A stretch of 64,000 nucleotides of DNA from Dasyornis broadbenti (Eukaryota; Chordata; Aves; Passeriformes; Dasyornithidae): NCBI GenBank assembly GCA_013397935.1, contig VZRN01006818.1, forward strand, positions 5,321,970-5,385,969. Direction: 5' to 3'. The number at the start of each line of letters is the position of its first letter. Position 1 is the first letter of the stretch. Position numbers and translations under genes: made by a program. The notes under the pieces are model-generated. The model was given only the letters and a program-made list of their open reading frames with translations. It ran no database searches and was not told where the DNA came from. Below are positions 1 through 12,100 of the stretch, one piece after another.

Positions 1-540
1 CCCCAAGAAAATAACAGCATCCTTCTTTCACCATCACCACAAGAGAAGGAGGATGTTTGAAACTGTTTTGGCAATTGTGTGGACAGAAGCGCTGCTCAAA
101 ACCACTGAGAGCTCTGAGTCATTTTTTTTCTGGTTTTTCCAATTTGATTATTTTTTAAAAAGCCAACAAAAAGCAATAAAATCAGAAACTACTTTAATGT
201 AAGTAAATAGTTTCTTGCAGTGCTTCACTGAAATATTCTTTTGAAAAAGTCTTTGCCACCCCCAGGAAATATTGGTTTTGTTCCCTTGTACCAATAAAGC
301 AGATGCCTTATGAAGGACATTAGAACTAAAATTTCAGTGCAGCAGTTCATTTATATATCAGTCTCTGAAATATTAATATGGGAGCTTTTCTGCTGAATTG
401 CTCCCCAGTGGCACTGTTAAAACATGTCCCCTAACACCAACTTCTCTGTCACAGCAAGGTGTTCTAGTCATAATGGTTTTTCATAATGTGGTCATTTGTT
501 TCCCCTGAAAGAGGAGAATCGGGTGAAAACATTGATCAAT

Positions 541-580
541 AAGGTGATATAAGGTAATATAAGGTGATAGATAAGGTGAG
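541..580. repeat. Short tandem repeat, ~10-bp unit, four copies
   Basis: The unit aaggtgatat is followed by aaggtaatat, aaggtgatag and, after two extra bases, aaggtgag. The copies are degenerate but clearly in register. This is a minisatellite-like array of the kind produced by replication slippage, and nothing suggests a function. Confidence 0.75.
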
Positions 581-1901
581 GACAGAAATACTTCTGATTT
601 CCTTGTACAAATGTTATTTCTAATGTGTAATCTGTGGATATTGTCTCACACACCAGGGTACATTCACATCTTATCAACATAAGGGAAGACTGAAGGCAAA
701 AGTTCAACCTTGAGCATCATCCCAACAGCAGAAAGGAATAATGATCTGATGAGGGCTTTCCATCAGATGATTTTGATACCTAGTTTTTCTGCAAGTCATC
801 CTTGTGTATTTCTTGGGAATTTAGTTTTGAAAGCCATCACGAACTACATTTTTAGATTCTGATTCATTACCCATGAAAATTAAAGTCCTGTTTTCAGGCT
901 ATTGTTTTAGGTTTCATTAAATATTGAAGTTGGAATGCATGATCTTCCTTTTACAGACAGTACCCTTTTGTTAAAAATAGGTGCTTAAGGGATTTTTAAA
1001 ATCATTTACAATTACTTTGAGATGTCAAAAAATGGCGTTTTATGAACTACTGGTTTTTATACATGCCATTCTAAATAAATGTGAAAAATGGGAAATACTT
1101 TGTTTATAATAACAACACTTTTTTTTTTGTTGAAATTTGAGTTATGATCTTCCCATTATATAACATGCGAGTGATTAATTCATGTGACCATAATAATAAT
1201 ACAAAACAGAGTGATGCAACTTATGGTGGAAGATAGAGAAGTATTCCTATGCACTTGGTTCTAAATGCATTTGAAAGAAGAAATAAAAAGTTGAGTGTTG
1301 AAATCACTAGAATAACACCACTATGTAAAATGCTGCATATTGATTTATTATAACCGGGACTCTACACAGCCAATTCATACTCCTTTTGAGTAGTTTGGGC
1401 AACCTAAATAATAATGCTCCAAATGTTTGCAGGAATCTACTCATGAACTAGAGCTTACAGTAGTTCTCTTTCCATGTAGATCGCCTCCATGATCCAAAAT
1501 GGCATCACTTCAGTTTGCAAGTTAAAACCAACCCACTTCCTATGACAAACACAAATTAAACTATGTGTCAATAAGAATTTCTCATTTCCTCCTTATTTTT
1601 CCCCTCTAGCTGATTCCTCTAAACATACTGGGGGACATTTTGAGTTCTTGGTGCTTCTTTGCTGAAGCAGCCACACAAGCCTAGCAAAAGGATAGCAGAG
1701 GAGTACCTTAACTGTCAGGAACAAAATCATAGAAAAAAGTGAGGAGGGCAAGACTTTTCCTCATCTTTGCCCAGATATATATTTTTGCCCAGAGAGTATA
1801 ATAATTTCCATAACAGTCGACCTTCCATGACCCAGTAACAGGAAGATTTTTCCAAACTTGTGTCTATTGTGATTATTTTAATGAAATCAACTGTCAGAGA
1901 G

Positions 1902-1920
1902 ATGATGTCACTGACATCAT
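1902..1920. promoter_or_regulatory. Palindromic pair of CRE/ATF-like motifs
   Basis: Two 9-base arms, atgatgtca and tgacatcat, are exact reverse complements separated by one base. Each contains TGATGTCA, a one-base variant of the cAMP-response element TGACGTCA bound by bZIP proteins. An extended half site TGACCTTGG (its reverse complement CCAAGGTCA is of the SF-1/ERR type) follows within about 100 bases. The motifs are directly visible, but binding is inference. A 9-bp palindrome can also arise by chance in 64 kb. Confidence 0.25.
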
Positions 1921-3047
1921 TTTATGAAACTACAAGAAATACAAAACTGTTCCGTTTAAAAGTGACCGACAGCGCGTGACCTTGGCACAGAGATAGGTTT
2001 ATGTTGTTGATTTACTGTAACGAGTTCCTCCTGGGTTTGGTAATTAATATCTCCTGAGTTAAGTGCCTCATGTCATTGCACTAATAAATCTCATCCTGCG
2101 CAGAAAGAACTTGAATTTCCTGAGGTGAATGTGCTACTGAATTTATATGTACAAAAAGCAACACCTCCCTATTCCCTTCCAGAGAAGTAAATCATTCAGT
2201 GACGTATTCTGTCTTTAATATGGTTTATGTGACAGCTCTCTTTAGATTGCCAGAACGTTAGTTAAACTCCATGGGATCAAAACCTGTATGTTATCATGGA
2301 AATATTTTTTTTTCTCTATTACTTAAATCCAAATGTAAAACACCTCACAGAAATTACAAGCATTTGGATTCACAATACCAATCTTGTCTGAAATCCAGTC
2401 TGTTTTCCAGGAGCACTGGACAATAAATTACCTGAGAACACAGACTATGGCTGTGTACACATAACCACTAAAATTTAGCAAGCAGTTTCTAAAGGGAAAC
2501 TGCTAATTCTGCCCTCTCACTCCAGGTAACTTTCATGGCTAGAATTATATTGTTACCATTGATTACCACATGGACAACATGGCAATTTGCAGTAGACCAA
2601 ATAGCTCCTAAAAATAGCTTCCTGCTGCTCTCTGTGAGAAGGACTTGGAAATTCTGCAGTTGCATTGCTCCTGCTCCTTCTCCAGCAGGATGGGGGTGAG
2701 AAGCCTGCACTCTCTGCTCTTTCCCAGAGGTGGCTTCCCACTCTGCCCTTGCCATGAATATTTCAGTGGGCAGAAGAAGCAGTGCTGCATGCCATTGGTT
2801 TGGATTGCTCTGGAAAAGCATACTTGGCTGGAAGATACTGTAAAGCCTTCCAAAACCTTTTCATACTTTCCTTCTTTTCCTTCACATGCAGTAGGGCATA
2901 TGTGCCACCATATGTGAAGCAGTGCTTATGTGACAACAGAAGCTGCTAATGGGTGGGAAGAGCCAGGGAGTTTTGCTTAATTCCCTTAACCAAAGGAGCC
3001 ATTATCTCAACCGCAGCGCCACTTTAACAAAGCTGCCCTGTGTGCAG

Positions 3048-3172
3048 ATCCAAATACTTGGATGAGGCCCCTTGCTTCTTCGTCTTGTGTACTCCAGACC
3101 TTTCCACCAACCACAATCTGGTGTGCCAGGGAGGGAAAATCCATGTGTGGGAGCATCAGAAAGATTTCAAAG
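3048..3172 (+). other. Possible internal exon (unidentified)
   Basis: A plausible acceptor (gctgccctgtgtgcag) precedes 125 bases that end at a moderate donor, AAG|GTGTGT. Two of three frames are open throughout. One, entered after one base, reads as 41 codons with ordinary amino-acid composition, including several Cys and Trp residues. I do not recognise the protein. No neighbouring exon with a matching phase was found, and the donor is weak at positions +4 to +6. Chance occurrence is quite possible. Confidence 0.15.
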
Positions 3173-6100
3173 GTGTGTTTGCGTATAGTATTTCTATTAA
3201 ATGTTATTATTTAATTCCTTCACTTTAAAAATCAAGCTGTTTTCCTTTTACATGTGTGTCTAAAAGCTAGAACCCAAACAGAACAAAAGGAGTTTTTTTA
3301 ATCTTAAGAAAACATTCAAGACTTTTTCGTTAATCTGCTTTAAAAATTTATTCATTAAATAAAAATTTGCAAACCAAGTTTTATCATTCAAAAACCTCTG
3401 ACCAGTTCTACCTGCTAGAAAGTATTGAAAATCAATGGGATTACCTCATGTATTTTCAACTAATGTCAGGAAAAACTGCAAGTCTTTTTCTGCCACTGCT
3501 GAAATGCCCTTGATATATCTAAAAATATTTTTAACAATTTTCTGATCTAACTTGAAGGAGTCCTATGTTACATCTCATCTCACTAGCTAAAGAGGACTAA
3601 CCTTTCTGAGCTAAGTGACTATGACTTTATCATATTCGTCATCTGCAAGAAGAATGAACCCTCAGCAGGAAATTTTTGTGCTTCAGAGGATTCCGTTTCA
3701 ACGATCTGAAACTAATCATAAAGTCAGCTGGGAAAGACGATTGCAATAGGGAAACAAAAAGAGTGATAATTGAAATGAGGGTAAAAATGCTTAATAAGTT
3801 TATAAGATCTCACATGGAGAGAGGGCTACATACAGCATGTAATAATTCAGCCTCATCCAGCAGGAGAGTAACAACAGAAAAGGATAAGATGGGCCTTAGA
3901 TGGTGAGAATAATTAATAGAAGTTATATGGAATCAGGAAAAAACAGGTAGAAGAAGGAAAGAGCAGGTCAAAGCCTACAGAATATGCAAAAACAAGAAGG
4001 CATCTAGCAGACAGGAGCAGGAGCTTTAAGAGCAGCTGTGAGCAGCAGCTGGGCAGAAATGATAGGAGAGCAGTAATGTGGAAAGACTGTATTCAACAAA
4101 TGTTCTTGACCTGCAAGAAGGAAGTCATTGTGTGATAGAGCTCCCAACAATAACAACCGAGGACACAAAAGAGAGGGCGATAATTTTAAACATTTTAAAA
4201 TTAAGCATGCCTGAATAACTTCTATTGATAAGTCTTAAAAGACTAAGCCGAGAAGAGGTGCCAACATCAATGATGAGGCTTAATACCTATGGATAACAGA
4301 AAATTTCTGGCTAAAATAAAAAAGCCACTGTTAACATTTTTTAAAGTATTTATAGTTTAATCATGCTGGTATAAACCCAGACAAATAATGAAGAGCTGAA
4401 ATAGCAACCAGTTAATACAGAACTAAGGGAAGGAACAAATCAAATTAGCTTTGATTTAAGACAAAAATTCTCAAAGAATATTAATGTTTTGTTTGGTTGG
4501 GGGTTTTTGCTGGGACTCTAAGGCTTAGCTGAGAGTATCATTGTTAATTTAATACAGTCAATGTCTTCTTAATGCTGTTCAGAAGGGTTTTGACTTTGTT
4601 CTATACGGTGTTTTCACTAAAATGAAAAGATGAAAAAAAGTTAACGTTGCATACTTTTGAAGGATTCCAAAGTAGTTAACTGAATTGTTGTTAGAGTAAT
4701 TGTAAACAGCTTTCGCAATCATTGAACAGATGTGTTTCTAATAAGGACCCTCAGGGATCATTTGTATTGAACATTTTTTCCCATCGACCTTGCAGCAAAC
4801 GCAAAAGGTGAAAAAGGAAAAGGCTGGAAGCTGAATCCAGCTGAATCCATATTTATTCCCTTGACCTAAAGTGTGAACCCACAATCAAGCTTTAATGAGC
4901 CAAATGGCAAACATAACTATTAGGACTATAAGTAGGGAGCTCAAATTTTAATCAGTTTATCATGAGCAAAATCAGATAAAGAAATGAGATTAGAAGTCAT
5001 TTTTACTTTGATCAAAATTATTAGAACTACTTTAGCTCATCCAGTGCAAATGACATGTCAGACCAGCTTCTGCTTACCTCAGTCCCTTGTGTGCCCTGAT
5101 CACAGTGTGTAAACAAGAGGAACTTCTACAAAGAACTGAACCTTCATACATATCAGAAATGTGAATGGTTTTCAATGTTTGCTTTTTTATATTGATGGTT
5201 CTGCTTTCTGTGCAAGATTTAATGCTGGGCAGAGTTTAGGAAACACTCCTCCACTCCAACAGTTGTTCATGCTGATCACAAGCTGAAGAAAGGAGACCAG
5301 CTTTTCTCCTGAACCTAATGTAAATCTTATAGAAACAAAAAGAGAAAACGATAAAAGCCCTCAAGCCTGCTTTGTTACAGATTTCTGGTAGTCTCTGAAA
5401 AAAACCAAACAACTCAGATATGAGAAGTGTCACACTTGGTTTGCATTAGGATACTTCTATTAAATTGAGAGTCCTCAAAATGTCATTATGGTCCATGGAT
5501 ACTAACAAAAGCAGAATAACACAGAGGTATTAATCCGTATTGTCTCAAAAAGCAAACAGTGGGCTGTGAACTTACCAGAAAAATCTAAATTACTTTATTC
5601 TATCTCTTAAATCTACCTGCTTCCTTTGTGAATGTCATTTCTTTTTGCATTCTAGCCTTTGGCCTGTAACCATCTGCAGGGTGTGCAGCGATGCTATTAG
5701 ACATCTCAGCAGGAATTGGTCACACCTTCTGTGGGGGCATCTCCTGCAAAATATCAATTCGTTCCACCAACAAAATGGTTCATTTCTTGCCGTGTCCTAT
5801 TTTACTTGCTTTGTCTTTCTCCGCTGTCATTTATTTCCTGATGGATTTAGAGGTTTCAGGAATTCACTGAGTAAAGTGTAATATATCACATACATATGCC
5901 AGCAGTGTATGACAGCAGCCATCAACACAGCGTATGTCCAGCTGTGTTTCATATGTTTTCTCCTTCCATCTGAGAATGGAAGCTCGAAGAGTGATTGCTA
6001 TGCTTCTGGGAAATTGACTATGTCTTCTTTCTCAAGCAACAATACTTTACTCAGGTGCAATGCATACATATTACTTATTTAGCAGTCAGCTATAATTCCA

Positions 6101-9100
6101 TGTGAGACAGGTAAGGTTTTAGATAAATAGGCCAGTCATAAAAGTAAACAGCTGAGATTTTCTTTTCTCCCATTTGTTGTCAGCAATAACAAATTTACAA
6201 CAACAACATCCGTGCTGTGCTATGCAACATATTAATTTGGAGCATTTTAACACTGAGTGCTGTCATACTCCCCTCCCTTCCTATTTCTCAATAAAAAATA
6301 AGTTCATAAAAGCCCTGGCCCTGATACAGAGCACCTCAGATCCAGCTTTGAGGATTTCTCATTTTTAGATGCTTATGTTTGGGGAGAGGACTGAAGAGTT
6401 TTTCTAAACTAGATTCCCCATTGCCTTTTGAAGTGGAAAGAGGTGGGTACTTCTAAAGGACTCTGGGAAGTTCAGGCTGCTTGTGGAGCCTGCTGGTGCT
6501 CTACTGCTTTGTCAACTATCCCATCATTACAGGAAAAAATAACCAGTGGGAGTAACCGTGTGGTCTCAGCATCCCAGGACTTTGAACACTGGTGTTCTGA
6601 AGCTGTTCCTCCTCATTTTCATACAATGCTAAAAAAACAGAAAATACAGGGAATACAGCTTCACTGTCTGAACACTTCTGCTGAGATTGCACAGGGTGGT
6701 GTGAAAGGTAGCTCCTCTTCAGCCAAGAGAACAAGCCTAACTGTTGCTTATCAATTTTAATTTATCCTTTCCAGAAAGCATCCTTTCCAGGAGGTCTGGC
6801 ACTAAACCAAAGTTCTAAAAGGAGACAAATAAATAATTGCACTTCATCTGATAGTGTTGGAACAGAATTCCCTTTGAAATCAGAATTGGATGGTACAATG
6901 TATTGTGCTTACTTTACATGAATAATTACCACCACCTTCAAAATTATACAAATTTTACCTCTTCAACTTCTGCTTTGTGTCTAGAAGTCTTTAACATGCA
7001 AATCAAAATTTTCTGCCACGTCACAAAAAGTTTTTAAATAATTCATCCAAAGTTTATGTCCAAAGGTGAATTATAAAATACAGAAAAAATAACCTCAAGT
7101 AAACATGGGAAAAGACATAGATATTAAAGATTAAATATGTAAGTTATTCTCACAGTCAACCATCCATTGCCCCTGAAAAATGCAAACGTCCTCAGGTTAT
7201 TTATCAAACATACCATTCCAGAAGGCTCTGGAGATCTTCATGATAGTTAGAGATTAGTCAGTATAAGCAAGATTTTCAGCAGGGTCTGTGATTCTCACAA
7301 GAGACCAGCCATACCAACTCAATTGGTATTTCGTGGTTCTGACTGGATTTCTCTTCCAGGAGCTTCTGCCTCCTCAAACTTGCATCTCCTTTCAGCAACC
7401 ACAGCATCCTCCAAGACGGGTCCCTTTGTTTGCAAGGAACCTGCTCATTCTTCTGAGAACCCTGTCACTAAAATTATACCTCTCCTTATCCATTTTCAAG
7501 CTGGCAACTATCTTCTCGGAAGGAACACCTCTGTGTACGGCAATGCAAATTTAGCAGACAATTTTTTTTTTCTGTTATTTCTGCTCTTATTTACCACTTT
7601 AATGTGTTTCTGTATTGCCTTCCTTACCCTTTTTTCAAGTCAAAGTGTTTGTCAGTCATCAGTGTGACCCCAGTAAAGAGACTTTTAGCATCCAATTATG
7701 CTGTTATCCAGTAACTGCTGTTACCTGGAGATTTGCTGGTGCAGTAAATGCACATTTTCTTCTAAGGAAATTTTTAAATCTGCCTCCAAATTATTAATAT
7801 GAGAGAAGTAACATCATTACCTATGAAACCAGCAAGAAATTTAACAAATAGAAATCTATATGAAGGTGAAATTAAAAAGATGAAGGGTCCTGGAACTTTA
7901 ACAGCTGTCCTATAATAAAGTCGTATTGTCCAATTTGAGAAAGGCCAATCCTGTGTATAACAGTGAAAGGGGAGCCTCAAGAGAAAGCCAATGTGATCTG
8001 AAAACTGTTCTTGATCCATCCCTGTATCTGTATTTCACAATAAATCTTCCCATACATGCTGCAGGGCATTGAACTTAATGCCAGTCAGGACACAGTACTA
8101 TGAATTATTTAGGTATTAGAAGTGTGATAAAGAAGAATTCCCTAGTAGGTTGTGATACTTAAATTCAAAGAATTATGCAGGAGCTACATCCAAAGCAGAC
8201 TCGGTTTTGGGGAAGTCTTATTTTAATTGTTTATGTCCAAAATTCTTCTCCTGAAAACTTCAGTTCATTCCTGAAGGGTTTTGGTTCTTTAAGCATTCTC
8301 TGAGCTGGTTCAGGGCTGCCTGAGTGGATTATGCCTCTTGGCAGAGGTCACTGCCACACCTGCTGCTTATATTCCAGCCTGGTAACAGCCTGCTTAGTCA
8401 CAGTTTGAGGAAGCCACGTTCATTGTCCTCCTTTCCCTGAGAATTTTCAAACCTGCATCACAAGAAAGAACCCTGACCCTCTGCTCCACCTAACTGAGAG
8501 CTGAGAGGGTTGAATAACATTTGTGTCACTTCTAATCAGAGTGCAAAAGGAAACACATCTCCTGTGCCTGTCTTTTAGGTCATTCTCCTGGGTGGGAGGA
8601 GGCCTCAGCTGTGGTGTCTGCTCCAAGGACTGTCTGTGCACTGCAGCTTGGGGCTGGTGCATGGGAAATACATGAACAGACTGTGGAAGGACATCTTGAG
8701 CCTGTGTCTTTGCTTGTCCCCAGGGAGTTCTCTAAATGCATAGTCATGCAAATGGACAAACTCTTTCCAGGGTTTTCATGCTTTCATGCACTTAACAGCA
8801 GGTACCATGGGTAATGTCCCCAAGGAGCCAGGTGCGTTAGCAAAGCAGAGTTAACAAATCTCTGATGGATAGACCTGACCCTATTCTCCTACACCACCCA
8901 TAACGATGGGGAGAATTATCTTATTGCAAGGAAAGAAATGGTACTAACATTACTATAGCTATGCTAATTTAAATTAAATATCAAAAAAGAAAATATGACC
9001 CATGTTCGTTTTTAAAAGAATTCAGTGTGGACCTGTGGAAGAGAGTGGGAGAATGGGATGGGCTGCTGCAGAGTTGCCCATGTTCCACAGCACTCCTGAG

Positions 9101-12100
9101 GACAGGGTCAGGCTGGAGACACCCCTGAACTCCCTTCCTCATTTTCACTAGCTCTCAACAGCAGCTTCAAGCCCTACTAAGCTGGTAGAGAACCCTGCTT
9201 TCCAGGCAAGGACCCTGGGGGATAAACTGCATGGGACTCAAAGGCATCCTACAAGCTGATGTTGCAGACAGATGAAATGACACCCATGGCTGCAACACCA
9301 CCAACACAGGCTCTATGTAGCAGCCCAGCTTCCATTTCTGCTCTGAAGAGCACTTCTCCAAATTGGTTTAGACATGGAATTTGGCCACATTTTCACCTAG
9401 AGAGATTGGTGTTCTAATGCAGATAATTTCTGATGTCATGGCTGGATGTCCCATAAGAATCTGGCAAGGTTTATCACCAAATGTAATGTCATTTGTTCTT
9501 TGTGTATCTCTAAGAAATAGAAGTTATTCTAACTGCAAAGGGATGGTGTATACAGGTGGTCTCAAAAAATACTGTAAAACTGTATGTAAAAATATGTACA
9601 ATTTGTTATTTATAATGGCATGGGTGAAATGAAAGGATGGCTACGTAAAAATAATATACTGTCATTGTTTTTATAACTGATCAGGACAAAACAAGTATTA
9701 AATAGTGTACCATGTACATGTGCCACTGACAAAAGTGTTGCACAATGCAAATCAGCTACTACATTTTCATTATGTAAGGTCATAAATTTTTCATTTATTT
9801 CAGTAACTTCAATTGTGCAGTACTTGATGAATGCCTGCAAGCAAAAGTTACTACTAACCAGACAGCAACAAAAACTTTTAAAGAAATCTTAGTTCTCTGC
9901 TTCCCAGTAGGGTTCAAAGGCATCAGAATTTGTACAACAAACAAGGATAAAAGTGCAGGCATTTCCCATAGTATTATTAAGCTGATATCTAAAATACTAT
10001 ACAGATTTTAGGAAGTGGCAGCTGTGCAGTTTGTGCATGTATAGGAGACAGATGGAGATGATCAGCTGTAACATCTCCAAAGGGGCTTTTGTGGTGCCTC
10101 AGACCAGTGAATCATGAAATGAGAAATGTTTGTGTGGCAGAGCCCAGGAGCTCCATATTAGATGAAAGCAAGCACCACCAAGTGAGTATTCTCCAGCCTA
10201 ACACAGAGTGAGAGACACTCACTTGAGTGATACTTTTTTGAAAGATAGTTCCAAAGAGCTTGGTAGTTTCACAGAGCAAAACTCTGTCCAGTTTGTGTTA
10301 CTGCAGGGGTAATATTAAATGCAAGTGAAAAGGCTGAAGTGCTACAGCTGTTATTACACACAATATAAACATTTTTACATTTGATTTTGAGGTGTAAAAA
10401 GATACTATATAATAGGCTCAAAATGAGTTACAGGCTGAAAACCATCATGATTATATATTCTATTTTATGAATCAAACAGGGCCTGAAAGTTGCACCCTGT
10501 TTCAAAAACTATGCTTGTTAATGCTTGTTTTCAGGTAATCCATGGAAGGTGGGAAGTCATTAATGTGTTTTACATCTGCTTCCTTGGTGATTGTTAATAT
10601 GATGTACTTACTCTAAAGTAAAAACCGAAGTGGTAATGGTACTTTGCTATAGATATAAAAATCATGTAATGGGCAAAAGAATCATACTTTATATGCAAAG
10701 TCAGGAATTCCTTGTTACTGTCATTCAAATTTTGTCTGCCAACAATGCATGTAATTTATATAATTCCTACCCAAAGAGGGGAAGAATACTATTATAGGAA
10801 GAGTCTTTACAATGGCAGAATGACAATGGCTACACACACCTCCTGGAATCAAGACTTTTATATGCTCACCCTCCACTGCCTTCCAGGCCCCTTGATTGTT
10901 GAGTCTTGGCAGAGGTGCAGTGGTGAGCCCTCAGTGACCCCAGTCTTTTGCCATGAGTATGATATTGATGGTATCTTCCTCTTCATTCCTAAGGCCACTT
11001 GGCACTTCTCTTATCTCCCTGCTAACACAAGATGCATCTTGCTTTTTCTTTACTGGTTTGTAATTCCACATTATATCTGCATTTACTACCTATGGTTTGT
11101 TTTACATATGTTACTGCCTGGTTCTGGCTGTTAGCTTTGAAAATGCTTTTGCCAGTGTCATCCTATGCCCCTTTGGTTACCATCCCGTACTTGTCTGCTC
11201 CTCTACACAGCACCTGGTGTCTCCACATTCAAGGCCTTGGCTATCACCCCACAGCTGTTCTTCTCCACACCACACCATTATGCTGGGGTCACAAACATTT
11301 CATTCTACGTGGCACAACTACTTGTCCCTAATTCTATATTAAGAATAACATATTGAGAGTATTGGTTATACTACATAAAGGTACAGGCTAAATAAAAGCA
11401 AAACAGACCAGGAATAATCACCTGGTTCTTTGAAGATTGTTTATTTAGTTAAAACAACACTCAAGGCAAGTCACAACAAGCTCAGAAAAAGTCAGTGTGA
11501 ATGAAGCCGCAGTCCTGACCACTTGAGTATTTAATACAAAATTTGTACCTGTTACTAGAAAAATCTGTATTATTTATATCAGGCTACCTGTTTGCATTAG
11601 AATGAAGAGAACATAAAACCCTCCAGAAGGTAGGAAGATATAAGCTAAAAATTGAAGACAATTTAGAAAGCTATATGACATTTCTGTAATGACCTTATGG
11701 AAAAGCAGTGATTTATGAAACTTTTGCCCTGATATGTGCCAAAACAGGAGAATCCTTTCTGTAGGGCTCTGTAATGCTGGAAGCAGATATGCTCATGCCT
11801 GGAGTTGGACATCATCCACACGTGTCAGGTTCAGCGTCAGAGCACCTCTCATAGTCCCAGTTAAGAGGCAGAAACAATGGGATTTCTTACAAAATTGTAA
11901 ATCATATCTTTCAATCTCAACCAATAGCAGAAAAAAGCATTGGACAAGGGGTCACCAGCTGTTTCTTTCAATGATGATGGTCAGACTACCCTTACAAAAC
12001 AGATACTTACATAGCAAAGAAACAAAATTAAAATCTAGATATGAGAGATAAGAAATTTCCTCTTGTCAGTGTTAATTCTTTTATTTTACTTTCATTTTTG

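Larger units (their letters stand above)
1..3047. other. Unassigned AT-rich single-copy DNA
   Basis: No gene or interspersed repeat is recognised here. The stretch holds a small tandem repeat at 541-580 and a palindromic pair of CRE/ATF-like motifs at 1902-1920. A TGACCTTGG nuclear-receptor-type half site lies in the following 100 bases. Open frames on both strands at about 2490-2920 overlap each other in a locally GC-richer patch. They match no family I know, so I do not call them genes. Confidence 0.5.

Noticed and set aside
5669..5733. Good acceptor-like tract (catttctttttgcattctag) with a following open frame
   Set aside because: No acceptable donor follows at exon distance and the frame simply runs to a stop.
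9040..9180. GC-richer patch resembling a CR1 3' region
   Set aside because: Only a few short words match, the order of CR1 blocks is absent, and there is no terminal repeat.
10712..11356. 140-codon plus frame and several overlapping frames
   Set aside because: The longest frame starts at TTG, none shows a known motif, and three frames are open at once, which points to chance.
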